A stretch of DNA of 64,000 nucleotides, taken from positions 1,291,074-1,355,073 of the forward strand of contig NZ_QVEX01000001.1 in the NCBI RefSeq assembly GCF_003434055.1. The letters run 5' to 3'. Each line of letters begins with the position of its first letter. Positions within the stretch are counted from its first letter, which is position 1. The translations under genes were made by a program, and so were the position numbers. Below the pieces are notes generated by a model that saw only the letters and a program-made list of their open reading frames with translations, was not told where the DNA came from and made no database searches. This document shows, in pieces, positions 52,011 to 59,942 of this stretch. This DNA comes from Enterocloster aldenensis. Lineage in GTDB: Bacteria; Bacillota; Clostridia; Lachnospirales; Lachnospiraceae.

Positions 52011-52909
52011 CAGCACATTCCCTTTTCCCTGCATTCATCAAGAACTTTTTTAATAGCCGCTACTCCCTCTTGTGGCACACTGCTGAACGGCGCCCTGCAT
52101 TTTCCCACAGGATAACCCAGAAGGGCCACGGCTGTCTTTACGATTGTGTTGGGATTCCCATATTTAAAGCAGGCCCTGAATGACCGTATGCTCTCATTGG
52201 CTTCCTTTGCCTTCTCAATTTCTCCTGCCGCAAAATAATCATAGATGGATGCCATGGTATGCGGGAATACATTGGCGCATCCGGCTATGCCGCCTGTGCC
52301 TCCGGCCAGCAGTGTCCAGATAATCAGGGCGTCATTGCCTGAAAGCACGGAAAAGTCTTCGCCTTTTGCAGCTGAAATGTATTCCAGAATATTATTGAAG
52401 TTGCCCGACGAATCCTTTGCAGCAACTATGTTATCAATTTTTGCCAGTCTTCCCACGGTTGCCGGGGACAGTGAATTGCCGGTCCTGGCAGGAATATTGT
52501 AGAGAACAATGGGAAGCTTCACTGACTTTGCCACTTTCTCATAATGCTGGTATAACTCCTCCTGGCTGGCCAGCGCAAAGGACGGAGTAATGATGGAAAG
52601 CACGTCCGCACCAAGGGACTCCGCCATCTGGGACATCTCAATGGTCTCCTTTGTGCTGATACAGCCTGTTCCGGCATATACAGGCACTCTTTTATCTACT
52701 TCCTCAATTACTGTCTGAAGGATTTTCTTCTTCTCCTCAGCCGTAAGGATATAACCTTCCCCATTGGTCCCGAAGGGAAATAATCCGTGAACCCCGCCCT
52801 CAATCATGCGGTTTACCTGGTTTCTTAATTCTTCATAATTTACAGTCTCATCCTCAAACATGGGTGTGATAATTGGCGGGATAATTCCTTTCAGCTCTAA
52901 ATGTTCCAT
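52010..52909 (-). CDS. DapA-family class I aldolase/lyase
   Basis: A 299-residue (beta/alpha)8 aldolase of the dihydrodipicolinate synthase/N-acetylneuraminate lyase family. It has GIIPPIITPM, GTNGEG (the pyruvate carboxyl loop, here with N in place of T), the Tyr in LYNIPARTG, the Schiff-base Lys in AAKDSSGN, and IAGCANVFP. It would split or join pyruvate and an aldehyde. In this operon cleavage of a 2-keto-3-deoxy-acid is more likely than lysine synthesis. AGGAGG precedes the ATG. The gene is 10 bases after the Fe-ADH gene. Confidence 0.88.
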   Translation of the reverse strand: MEHLELKGIIPPIITPMFEDETVNYEELRNQVNRMIEGGVHGLFPFGTNGEGYILTAEEKKKILQTVIEEVDKRVPVYAGTGCISTKETIEMSQMAESLGADVLSIITPSFALASQEELYQHYEKVAKSVKLPIVLYNIPARTGNSLSPATVGRLAKIDNIVAAKDSSGNFNNILEYISAAKGEDFSVLSGNDALIIWTLLAGGTGGIAGCANVFPHTMASIYDYFAAGEIEKAKEANESIRSFRACFKYGNPNTIVKTAVALLGYPVGKCRAPFSSVPQEGVAAIKKVLDECREKGMC

Positions 52910-52919
52910 AATCGTCCTC

Positions 52920-54068
52920 CTATAATACTTCCAGATATAATTTGCGTGCGTCTTCTTCTGTTACGGTCCTTCTGTTATTTACCAGTAAGCGCTGTACCTG
53001 CATCCCTGCGTCCACCAGTACGTCCAGGTCGTCCCGTGATACCCCGTAAACCGACAGGCTTGCAGGTATTTCCAATACCTCCACCATACGGCACAGTTTT
53101 TTTATGAGATTCCCGGACTTTTCTTCTTCTGTCATGGCTGCCCCGTCATCCGCAATCCTGTCATATGCCGCGGCCAGCAGTTCCCGGCAGTCCGGCTCAT
53201 TAAAGCGCATGACCGGAGCCAGCATGATTGCGTTGGACACGCCGTGGGGAATATGGTATTTTCCTCCCAGAGGATAGGAAAGCGCATGTACGGCAGTAGT
53301 TCCTGAGGCAGTAATGGCCACCCCTGCATAGAATGAGGCTAAAAGTATCTGCTCCCTAGCATGTAAATCAGCCGGTTCCCCGCAGGCCGCTTCCAAATTC
53401 ATCATAATCATTTCCAAAGCCCTCAGGGCAAATGTATCTGATATGGGGTTGGCCTTTTTGGATGTAAAACATTCAATGGCATGTGCCAGGGCGTCCAGAC
53501 CGGTGGATGCCGCAATCTTAGGCGGGAGTTTCTCAACCATGGATACGTCAAGTATTACATAGTCGGCAACCATTGCTTCATTTACAATTCCTACCTTTAA
53601 CTCCTTTTCCGGGACAGCCACGATTGCATTGGGGGTTGCCTCAGCCCCTGTACCCGCTGTTGTGGGAATCATCAATGTCTTCATCTGCTTAACCGCTTTT
53701 GAGGAATCCTCCAGCAGGTCCCTGACCGTCAGGCCGGGCGGCAGGACGCTTACCAGCTTGGCCGTATCCATAACAGAACCGCCTCCGATGGCAACAATGA
53801 AATCAGCGCCAAACTCCCGGCATTCGTCCACCACAGCCTGTACCTGGTCCGCTGTGGGCTCCGCGGCCAGACGGTCAAAGACCGCCACCTGGCCCACAGC
53901 ATTTGTTATGTCTTCAATGGGCCGTTTGGTAATCCCTGACTTGACAATACCCGCATCGGTTAATACGGCTGCCCGGGTCACCTTATTCTCCTTCAGCACT
54001 GAAGACAGCTTTTTCAGTGAATCCGTTCCGGCATATACAATGCCGGGAATCTTTAGACAATACTCCAT
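52920..54068 (-). CDS. iron-containing alcohol dehydrogenase
   Basis: A 382-residue group III metal-dependent alcohol dehydrogenase: GGGSVMDTAKLVSVL in the NAD site, TAGTGAEATPNAI, the metal ligands in LDALAHAIECF and SYPLGGKYHIPHGVSNAIML (His, His), and a helical C-terminus. Members act on propanediol, lactaldehyde, 4-hydroxybutyrate and other small alcohols and semialdehydes. In this operon a semialdehyde from the sugar-acid route is a likely substrate. Its start overlaps the end of the kinase gene by 16 bases. Confidence 0.9.
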   Translation of the reverse strand: MEYCLKIPGIVYAGTDSLKKLSSVLKENKVTRAAVLTDAGIVKSGITKRPIEDITNAVGQVAVFDRLAAEPTADQVQAVVDECREFGADFIVAIGGGSVMDTAKLVSVLPPGLTVRDLLEDSSKAVKQMKTLMIPTTAGTGAEATPNAIVAVPEKELKVGIVNEAMVADYVILDVSMVEKLPPKIAASTGLDALAHAIECFTSKKANPISDTFALRALEMIMMNLEAACGEPADLHAREQILLASFYAGVAITASGTTAVHALSYPLGGKYHIPHGVSNAIMLAPVMRFNEPDCRELLAAAYDRIADDGAAMTEEEKSGNLIKKLCRMVEVLEIPASLSVYGVSRDDLDVLVDAGMQVQRLLVNNRRTVTEEDARKLYLEVL

Positions 54069-55339
54069 CCGCTTTCATTCTCCCTTTCTTTTAAACAATT
54101 TATTAATCCAAGGAATATATCCTTTTCTCCAAATCCGCCGGACTTAGTGATAATTTCATATGGTTCACCTCTGTAAATAAAGGATGACAGGACAATCCCA
54201 GGCATGATTTCCTCTATCGGTTCCATATCATGTACATCCAGTGCCCTGAGAAGTCCAATCAGCGTATCACCCCCGGTTATCATCAATATGCTGTCCCGGT
54301 TTACATTCAGCAGTTCTTTGGAAATGCTTCCTAGAATCTGTAGAATCCGCTCTCTCAGCTGATCCAGTGAAAGCCCTGTTTCCCGTGCCAGTCCCTCCGC
54401 CGGATTTTCGCCTGTATTCCCGGATGAATCTATAATCAGGTATGGATTGTGTCTGCATAGGTCCGCCAGTTCACTGAACTCCCTGGAACCTGCAAATATG
54501 TAATCCTTCTCTTTCAGCATCTTTCTCACAATATCCAATACCGGATAATACCTAAAGCCATTTTCCGCCGCATACCCTATCTGTTCCAGCGTAATGGGAT
54601 TAATGGAACCGCTCACTGCGAAAATACCGTTTTTCAGTGATATCTTCCTGGATCCGGATTTTTTTATCCGGAAAATCCCCGGCAGGATTGACGCAAACCC
54701 GGCGCAGCCCGCCATGATTTTCAGATTTCCTTCCGTGCTCAGCTTCTCTGCCCAATACCGGATATCCATATCGGTTTCCGAATCATATATCACAACAGAC
54801 GGGGTTTTTATCTCTGCAGTTACCGTTTTATCACGGGAATATACCTCCAGACAAGGGATATCTGCCTGCTGTGAAATAATTTCCCTGACCGAACTGGATG
54901 TAACCGGGTTAAAGGGGTCTTTTCCAAAAACAGATTCACCTACTTTAACAGTATCAATGTAGTGGATTCCCTTTTTAGTGAAGCGCTTCATCTTAGGATA
55001 AGCCGGTATGAACGGAAGCATCTTGGCCTCTGACGCACGTAACAGCGCCTCCAGGCAGCTTCCAATGTTTCCCCTTAAGGCTGAATCTGTCTTCAGATAA
55101 AAATAACTGATTCCCGCATCCATTCCTCTTCTCACTATACTGTATATGACCGAGTATGCTTCCCCAGGTGAAATGTGTCTCGTCTCCGCGTCAATCACTG
55201 CCACTTCCGTATCATCATCCTGGGAAAATAGATAATTCCGTTCAAACACCACCTTTGTCTTAACGCCATTCTTGGCAAAATGTACGCTGGTATCCAATGC
55301 TCCCGTAAAGTCATCTGATAGAATTAAAAGTTTAATCAT
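54053..55339 (-). CDS. four-carbon acid-sugar kinase (DUF1537, DtnK/OtnK family)
   Basis: A 428-residue DUF1537 kinase, with LLILSDDFTGALDTSV at the N-terminus (the SDDFTGA motif), DAETRHISP, YFYLKTDSALRGNIG, and a C-terminal nucleotide part (LMITGGDTLIGLLRALD). DUF1537 proteins phosphorylate D-threonate, D-erythronate or 3-keto-tetronates at C4 before PdxA2 or an aldolase acts. It is the first gene of the operon, divergent from the PrpR_N-type regulator, with GGAGA ahead of the ATG. Which acid sugar is used cannot be said. Confidence 0.88.
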   Translation of the reverse strand: MIKLLILSDDFTGALDTSVHFAKNGVKTKVVFERNYLFSQDDDTEVAVIDAETRHISPGEAYSVIYSIVRRGMDAGISYFYLKTDSALRGNIGSCLEALLRASEAKMLPFIPAYPKMKRFTKKGIHYIDTVKVGESVFGKDPFNPVTSSSVREIISQQADIPCLEVYSRDKTVTAEIKTPSVVIYDSETDMDIRYWAEKLSTEGNLKIMAGCAGFASILPGIFRIKKSGSRKISLKNGIFAVSGSINPITLEQIGYAAENGFRYYPVLDIVRKMLKEKDYIFAGSREFSELADLCRHNPYLIIDSSGNTGENPAEGLARETGLSLDQLRERILQILGSISKELLNVNRDSILMITGGDTLIGLLRALDVHDMEPIEEIMPGIVLSSFIYRGEPYEIITKSGGFGEKDIFLGLINCLKERENESGWSIV

Positions 55340-55505
55340 AGATTATCTCCGCATTTTCTGCAATACATTTAATTGTCTTATTTTTAAACTGTTTTGCTTG
55401 ATGCATTTATATTACTAAAACAGACGCTGGAAATATATATTGTTTCAGGGATTATTGTTTCATTTTTATACGTTTTATTATTTCAAAAAAGATATATTGC
55501 TTTAT

Positions 55506-55524
55506 TTGTTTCATTATGATACAA
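55506..55524. promoter_or_regulatory. 19-bp palindrome in the divergent promoter of the acid-sugar operon
   Basis: TTGTTTCATTATGATACAA is symmetric except for the two T-T pairs (TTGT-x-TCAT-t-ATGA-x-ACAA), 35 bases upstream of the regulator start. Further TTGTTTCA words stand at about 55439 and 55456. It is a good candidate operator for the regulator, controlling both directions. Confidence 0.55.
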
Positions 55525-55558
55525 TTTAATAAATTATAATACATGGAGGTAGGACCAT

Positions 55559-57358
55559 ATGGCTGCTGACAAGATAAAAATTTTAGGAGTTGCTCCATAT
55601 ACCAGCATGAAGTCCCTGATGATAAATGCTGCCAGGCAGTTTCCTGATATTAACCTGACCGTCTATGTGGGGGACCTGGAACAAGGAGCGCAGATTGTAA
55701 GGGACAGTACGGATAATTACGACATCATCATATCCAGGGGCGGTACGGCCCAGTTAATCAGTAACTTCTCAGCTGTTCCCGTAATGGATATCCCCATATC
55801 CGTATACGATATCCTCAGGGCCGTGAAATTAGCGGATAACTATGGACAAAAATACGCCATTGTGGGATTTCCGAGCATCATAGATTCAGCCGCCATTCTA
55901 TGCGACCTTCTCCAGTACAATATAACGCTGATTACCATACACAGTTCAGACGAGACCATGGGTGTGCTTAAAACCCTGCAGAAACAGGAATATAAAATCA
56001 TACTGGGGGACAATATCGTCACAAGCTGTGCCAAAAACCTGGGGATGAATTCCCTTCTGATCACATCCGGGTCAGAAAGTATCTGCGCTGTCTTTAAACG
56101 CGCCATTTCCTTCTGCCACAACTTTGCAGGCATACGCACGGAACTTTCCGTCATACGCTCATCATTTAAGGGCCAGTCCTCATCCACCCTGATTCTGGAC
56201 CAGCAGTGCGAAACTGTATTTTCCTGTTTCAATACAGATGACCTCGAAACGGCCTCCGCCATCACTCATAAACTAAAGGAAGAAATGCAGAACTGCTTAG
56301 ATGCGGAAAAAAAGAAATTTTTCATAAATATCAGCAATCAGATGTTTTCCGTGTCATCCTATTCCTACAATGATTTCGGAAAAACATATGTGGCCTTCCA
56401 CATATGGACTAATGAAGTGCCGGTTGCCGGCACAAGAAAGGGAATAAAGATACTCAACAGTGACCAGCTTGAAGAATCCAACTCACTTTTTAAAAATATA
56501 GCCTCCAACACAGACCTGATTGCTCAAATCAAAAAGATGGAACAATACACGACCCCTGTCATGCTTCTTGGGGAAACCGGAACCGGAAAGAGCCATCTGG
56601 CTGCACTCATCCATCTTGGCAGCCCCCTGAAAAACAATCCGTTCATAGAAGTGGACTGCAGCCTGTTGTCTTCCAAAAACTGGAGTTATCTTATAAGCAG
56701 CTATAACTCGCCTTTCCTGGATTCCGATAACACCCTATGCCTGAGCAATATAAACCATCTGGACAAGGAACAGACCACGCGCCTGCTTTCCCTGATACTG
56801 GATTCCAACCTGTGCGGCAGGAACCGCGTCATATTCTCCTACAGCACGGATTCCGGTGCACAGGCCCCCAAGGAATTTTATGAATTCATCAATCAGTTTA
56901 CCTGTGTTACCCTGTCAACCTCCCCGCTGAGGGACAGTGCCGCGGACATTCCCAATATCGCCAACCTCTATCTCAACAGCCTCAACATGGAACTTGGCAA
57001 AGGCCTGGTAGGTTTTGAGCCGGAAGCCCTTGATCTGCTGCAGAATTATTCGTGGCCATATAATATCTCACAGTTCAAACGGATACTCCACGAAACAGCC
57101 CTGGTGACAGAGGGTTCCTATGTCACTGCCGATATGGTATTTAAATCACTGTCCAAAGAGCCCGGCCACACCCTTGGTGCGGTCCCAAACTCCTCAGGGA
57201 CAGGAAGCCGGAACTACAATCCGCAGAAAACACTGGAACAGATGAACAGGGAAATAGTCCTGGCCGCCTTATCCTCCAACAACGGGAACCAGACCCGTAC
57301 TGCCAAGCAGCTGGGCATCAGCCGTTCTACCCTCTGGCGTTATCTGAACGGAAAATAG
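55559..57358 (+). CDS. PrpR_N-type regulator with degenerate sigma-54 AAA domain and Fis-like HTH
   Basis: A 599-residue regulator. Residues 20-200 resemble the PrpR N-terminal receptor (FPDINLTVYVGDLEQGAQIV, DIIISRGGTAQLI, VPVMDIPISVYDILRAV). A central AAA part has Walker A LLGETGTGKSH at about 337-347, but the following helix and loop lack GAFTGA, which sigma-54 activators need, and the Walker B area is weak (CLSNINHLD). The C-terminus is a Fis-like helix-turn-helix (NGNQTRTAKQLGISRSTLWRYL). It probably works with ordinary sigma factors. GGAGGTAGG lies before the ATG. It is divergent from the DUF1537 operon and is its likely regulator. Confidence 0.82.
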   Translation: MAADKIKILGVAPYTSMKSLMINAARQFPDINLTVYVGDLEQGAQIVRDSTDNYDIIISRGGTAQLISNFSAVPVMDIPISVYDILRAVKLADNYGQKYAIVGFPSIIDSAAILCDLLQYNITLITIHSSDETMGVLKTLQKQEYKIILGDNIVTSCAKNLGMNSLLITSGSESICAVFKRAISFCHNFAGIRTELSVIRSSFKGQSSSTLILDQQCETVFSCFNTDDLETASAITHKLKEEMQNCLDAEKKKFFINISNQMFSVSSYSYNDFGKTYVAFHIWTNEVPVAGTRKGIKILNSDQLEESNSLFKNIASNTDLIAQIKKMEQYTTPVMLLGETGTGKSHLAALIHLGSPLKNNPFIEVDCSLLSSKNWSYLISSYNSPFLDSDNTLCLSNINHLDKEQTTRLLSLILDSNLCGRNRVIFSYSTDSGAQAPKEFYEFINQFTCVTLSTSPLRDSAADIPNIANLYLNSLNMELGKGLVGFEPEALDLLQNYSWPYNISQFKRILHETALVTEGSYVTADMVFKSLSKEPGHTLGAVPNSSGTGSRNYNPQKTLEQMNREIVLAALSSNNGNQTRTAKQLGISRSTLWRYLNGK

Positions 57359-57373
57359 GGTGCATGCAGCATG

Positions 57374-58678
57374 TCATGAATTGCCTTCTGCAAGCCTGCA
57401 CAGCACCCTCCTGCACCTGCACACATCCTCATAGGGTACATACTCATTAGGCTTATGGGCCAGTTCCAGGCTGCCCGGCCCATAGGACATGCAGTTGTGA
57501 TTGCCCAGCTTCCCGGCAATGACGGCAGTATCCGTATATCCGTTAAATGACCCTACTGCGGTTTCGCTTCCTGTCACCTCACCGCAGACATCCCTGAGAT
57601 TTTTAAGCAGCCGGGAACCGCTGTCCTTTTCCACATAGGGGCGGTCCCCTGTGACGATATAATGCCCCTTGACCCCGGGCACCTCATGTTCGGCTATCCT
57701 GATAGCCTGCTCTATGATCTTCACAGCCGCCCCGGTATCGGTCGGAGGTACCAGTCTCATATCAATCCATACTTTACAGGTATCCGGCACCACATACGGG
57801 CGGTATCCTCCTGTAATCTGGCCAAAGGTCACGGTTGGGATTCCCAGGTCCCCGTGGGACGGGCATCCTGCTATGGCCTTCCTGATATGGCTTACCGCTT
57901 CCGCCATGGCTGCAATGGCGTCCGCGCCTTTCCAGGGATTGCTGGCATGGGCCGTGATTCCATCCATGGTAAGTTCAAACCAGGTACGTCCCTTATGTGC
58001 CACCTGAATCTGTCCGTCCGTGGGCTCCGTGTCCAGGATCCAGTCATCCTTTTGCACCCAGCCGTCCTGGATGGCGGCTTCCACACCCCGCATGAAATCC
58101 TCCTCATCCACGGTGCCGATAAAGGATAATGACCGCTCCGGAAGTTCCCCCCTCTCTCCCGCCAGTTTAACGGCATGGGCAAACGCGGTAAGGGCACAGG
58201 CCAGACCGGACTTCATGTCGCAGGCTCCCCTGCCATAAAGTCTGGTTTCCATATCCTTTCTTCCTACGTCATCTGTGCTGCTGCCGGTCCGTTCCGCCTC
58301 TTTAACCACGGCTCCCAATGCAGGCGTATCCTCATCCCATCCATCCCCCAGCATAACCGTATCCATGTGGCATATGTAAATAAGTCCGGGCTCCTTGGTC
58401 CTGCCCGGTATGCGGGCCATGACATTGCTGCGGCCAGGGAGGACCTCCCTTTCCTTAAGCTCAATCAACCCTGCCAGACTGCCGGCCGTCTCGGTGATTT
58501 TGCTCTGCAGCCAGCTGAATATCCATTTTTCAATGGTTCCCTCGTAAGCCCCCGGATCGGAACTGTCTATCCCAACCAGCTGCCTGGCCAGATTCCACGC
58601 TTCCCGGTCCAGACGGACCTCCTCATCCTCTGCGGTCTTACTTACTGCGGTGGATACCGCGCCCTCTAATTCTCCCAT
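57374..58678 (-). CDS. M20-family peptidase/deacylase (ArgE/DapE type)
   Basis: A 434-residue M20 metallohydrolase: YICHMDTVMLGDGW with the first His and Asp ligands, then YGRGACDMKSGLACAL, the catalytic Glu in GTVDEEDFM, and the dimerisation region (AHKGRTWFELTMDGITAHASNP). Members take acyl or amino groups from amino acids, such as N-acetylornithine or succinyl-diaminopimelate; the real substrate is unknown. The ATG at 58678 has GGGAGG upstream; the frame goes further. It lies at the end opposite the PrpR-type gene, convergent with it, with 15 bases between stops. Confidence 0.85.
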   Translation of the reverse strand: MGELEGAVSTAVSKTAEDEEVRLDREAWNLARQLVGIDSSDPGAYEGTIEKWIFSWLQSKITETAGSLAGLIELKEREVLPGRSNVMARIPGRTKEPGLIYICHMDTVMLGDGWDEDTPALGAVVKEAERTGSSTDDVGRKDMETRLYGRGACDMKSGLACALTAFAHAVKLAGERGELPERSLSFIGTVDEEDFMRGVEAAIQDGWVQKDDWILDTEPTDGQIQVAHKGRTWFELTMDGITAHASNPWKGADAIAAMAEAVSHIRKAIAGCPSHGDLGIPTVTFGQITGGYRPYVVPDTCKVWIDMRLVPPTDTGAAVKIIEQAIRIAEHEVPGVKGHYIVTGDRPYVEKDSGSRLLKNLRDVCGEVTGSETAVGSFNGYTDTAVIAGKLGNHNCMSYGPGSLELAHKPNEYVPYEDVCRCRRVLCRLAEGNS

Positions 58679-58801
58679 CCTCTGCTTCCTCCCATACACT
58701 CATTCAATCTATAAATAAAACCATATAATGTTATATCACCGGTACCAGGATGAGTAAATAGCAAATGTTGATTTAATTTCCAGTCATCTGCAAGCCCCAG
58801 C

Positions 58802-59845
58802 CTACAAATCATCAATAATCGCCGCACTCTTTGCATAGGCCGTGCTCTTTGCCTCGAAGAAATCCGTTTTCACCATATTGGCATTGGAGTACTGGTTCAC
58901 CCAGGCCATGGATTCAGGCTCCTTCTCATACCCTTCATACAGCGGTCCAAAACCCAGGCCGGTCCATCTTAGGTTACCCAGGTATTTAATATAGGATGAA
59001 ACCATATCCTTTGTCAGTCCCGGCACATCATCCCCAATCACATAACAGCCCCACTCTATTTCCTGGCTCACGCCTTCCCTCAGCATTTCCTCCAGCATTT
59101 TCACGTTCCCCGGCGTGAACAGGTCCGGTTCTTCCTTCTTAAGTTCTCCTATCATGCTGCGGAACAGCCACAGATGGGTGTTCTCATCCCGGTTGATGTA
59201 GCGGATTTCCTGGACGCTTCCCGGCATTTTCCCGTTTCGTCCAAGGTTGTAGAAAAACATGAAGCCGCTGTAAAAATATATGCCCTCCAGGATGTAATTA
59301 GCCATCATAACCCGCAAAAGGGTCATATCATCCTTTCTTTCCTGGAACTCGTTATAAAGGTTCCCGATAAATGTATTCCGCTTCAGAAGGTGTGCGTCCT
59401 CCTTCCACTGATAAAGGATCCGGTCCCTTTCCACGGGGCTGCATATGGAATCCAGCATATAGCTGTAGCTCTGGCTGTGCACCGCCTCCTGGAACCCTTG
59501 TATGGTCAGGCACAGGTTTACCTCATTGGCCGTTATGTACTGGCCGATGCAGGGCAGGTTGGCTGTCTGTATGGAATCCAGGAACACAAGGAAACTGAGT
59601 ATTTTATCAAATGCCTCCCTCTCTGCCCCGGACAGGTTCCGGTAATCCTTCACATCCGTGCCAAGGTTGATTTCTTCCGGTATCCAGAAATTATTCATGG
59701 CCTGTCTGTACCAGGCGCTGGCCCAGGTGTACTTCATATTGTTAAAGTCGTTGAGATTGGTGGTATTGCCCCCAATCATCCTCCGGCTGTTCTTATCCGT
59801 GTCCCCCTGTGGGTTAAACAGGGATTTTGCCTTTAAAACTGTCAT
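58802..59845 (-). CDS. nrdB: ribonucleoside-diphosphate reductase small subunit (NrdB)
   Basis: A 347-residue R2 subunit of class I ribonucleotide reductase. The metal site residues are in FLDSIQTANLP (Asp), QEAVHSQSYSYM (Glu, His and the radical Tyr position), LEGIYFYSGF (Glu) and RDENTHLW (Glu, His). All are present, so a tyrosyl-radical type is plausible. It delivers the radical to NrdA for making deoxynucleotides. The ATG at 59845 has AAGGAGCG upstream; the open frame runs further into non-conserved, arginine-rich sequence. It follows nrdA by about 97 bases, with a strong hairpin between. Confidence 0.93.
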   Translation of the reverse strand: MTVLKAKSLFNPQGDTDKNSRRMIGGNTTNLNDFNNMKYTWASAWYRQAMNNFWIPEEINLGTDVKDYRNLSGAEREAFDKILSFLVFLDSIQTANLPCIGQYITANEVNLCLTIQGFQEAVHSQSYSYMLDSICSPVERDRILYQWKEDAHLLKRNTFIGNLYNEFQERKDDMTLLRVMMANYILEGIYFYSGFMFFYNLGRNGKMPGSVQEIRYINRDENTHLWLFRSMIGELKKEEPDLFTPGNVKMLEEMLREGVSQEIEWGCYVIGDDVPGLTKDMVSSYIKYLGNLRWTGLGFGPLYEGYEKEPESMAWVNQYSNANMVKTDFFEAKSTAYAKSAAIIDDL

Positions 59846-59908
59846 GTCGCGCTCCTTATTATGAATGATAGATGGATTTTGGGCCTGGGAGCCGCCGCAG
59901 CGGACCAC

Positions 59909-59937
59909 CCAGGCGGCCAGACTGCCCGGCCGCCTGG
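59909..59937 (-). other. intercistronic hairpin between nrdA and nrdB
   Basis: CCAGGCGGCC pairs with GGCCGGCTGG-type complement (10-bp perfect stem, 9-base loop, 59909-59937) right after the nrdA stop codon. There is no T run, so it is more likely an mRNA-stability or processing element that sets the NrdA to NrdB ratio than a terminator. Confidence 0.7.
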
Positions 59938-59942
59938 CGCAC

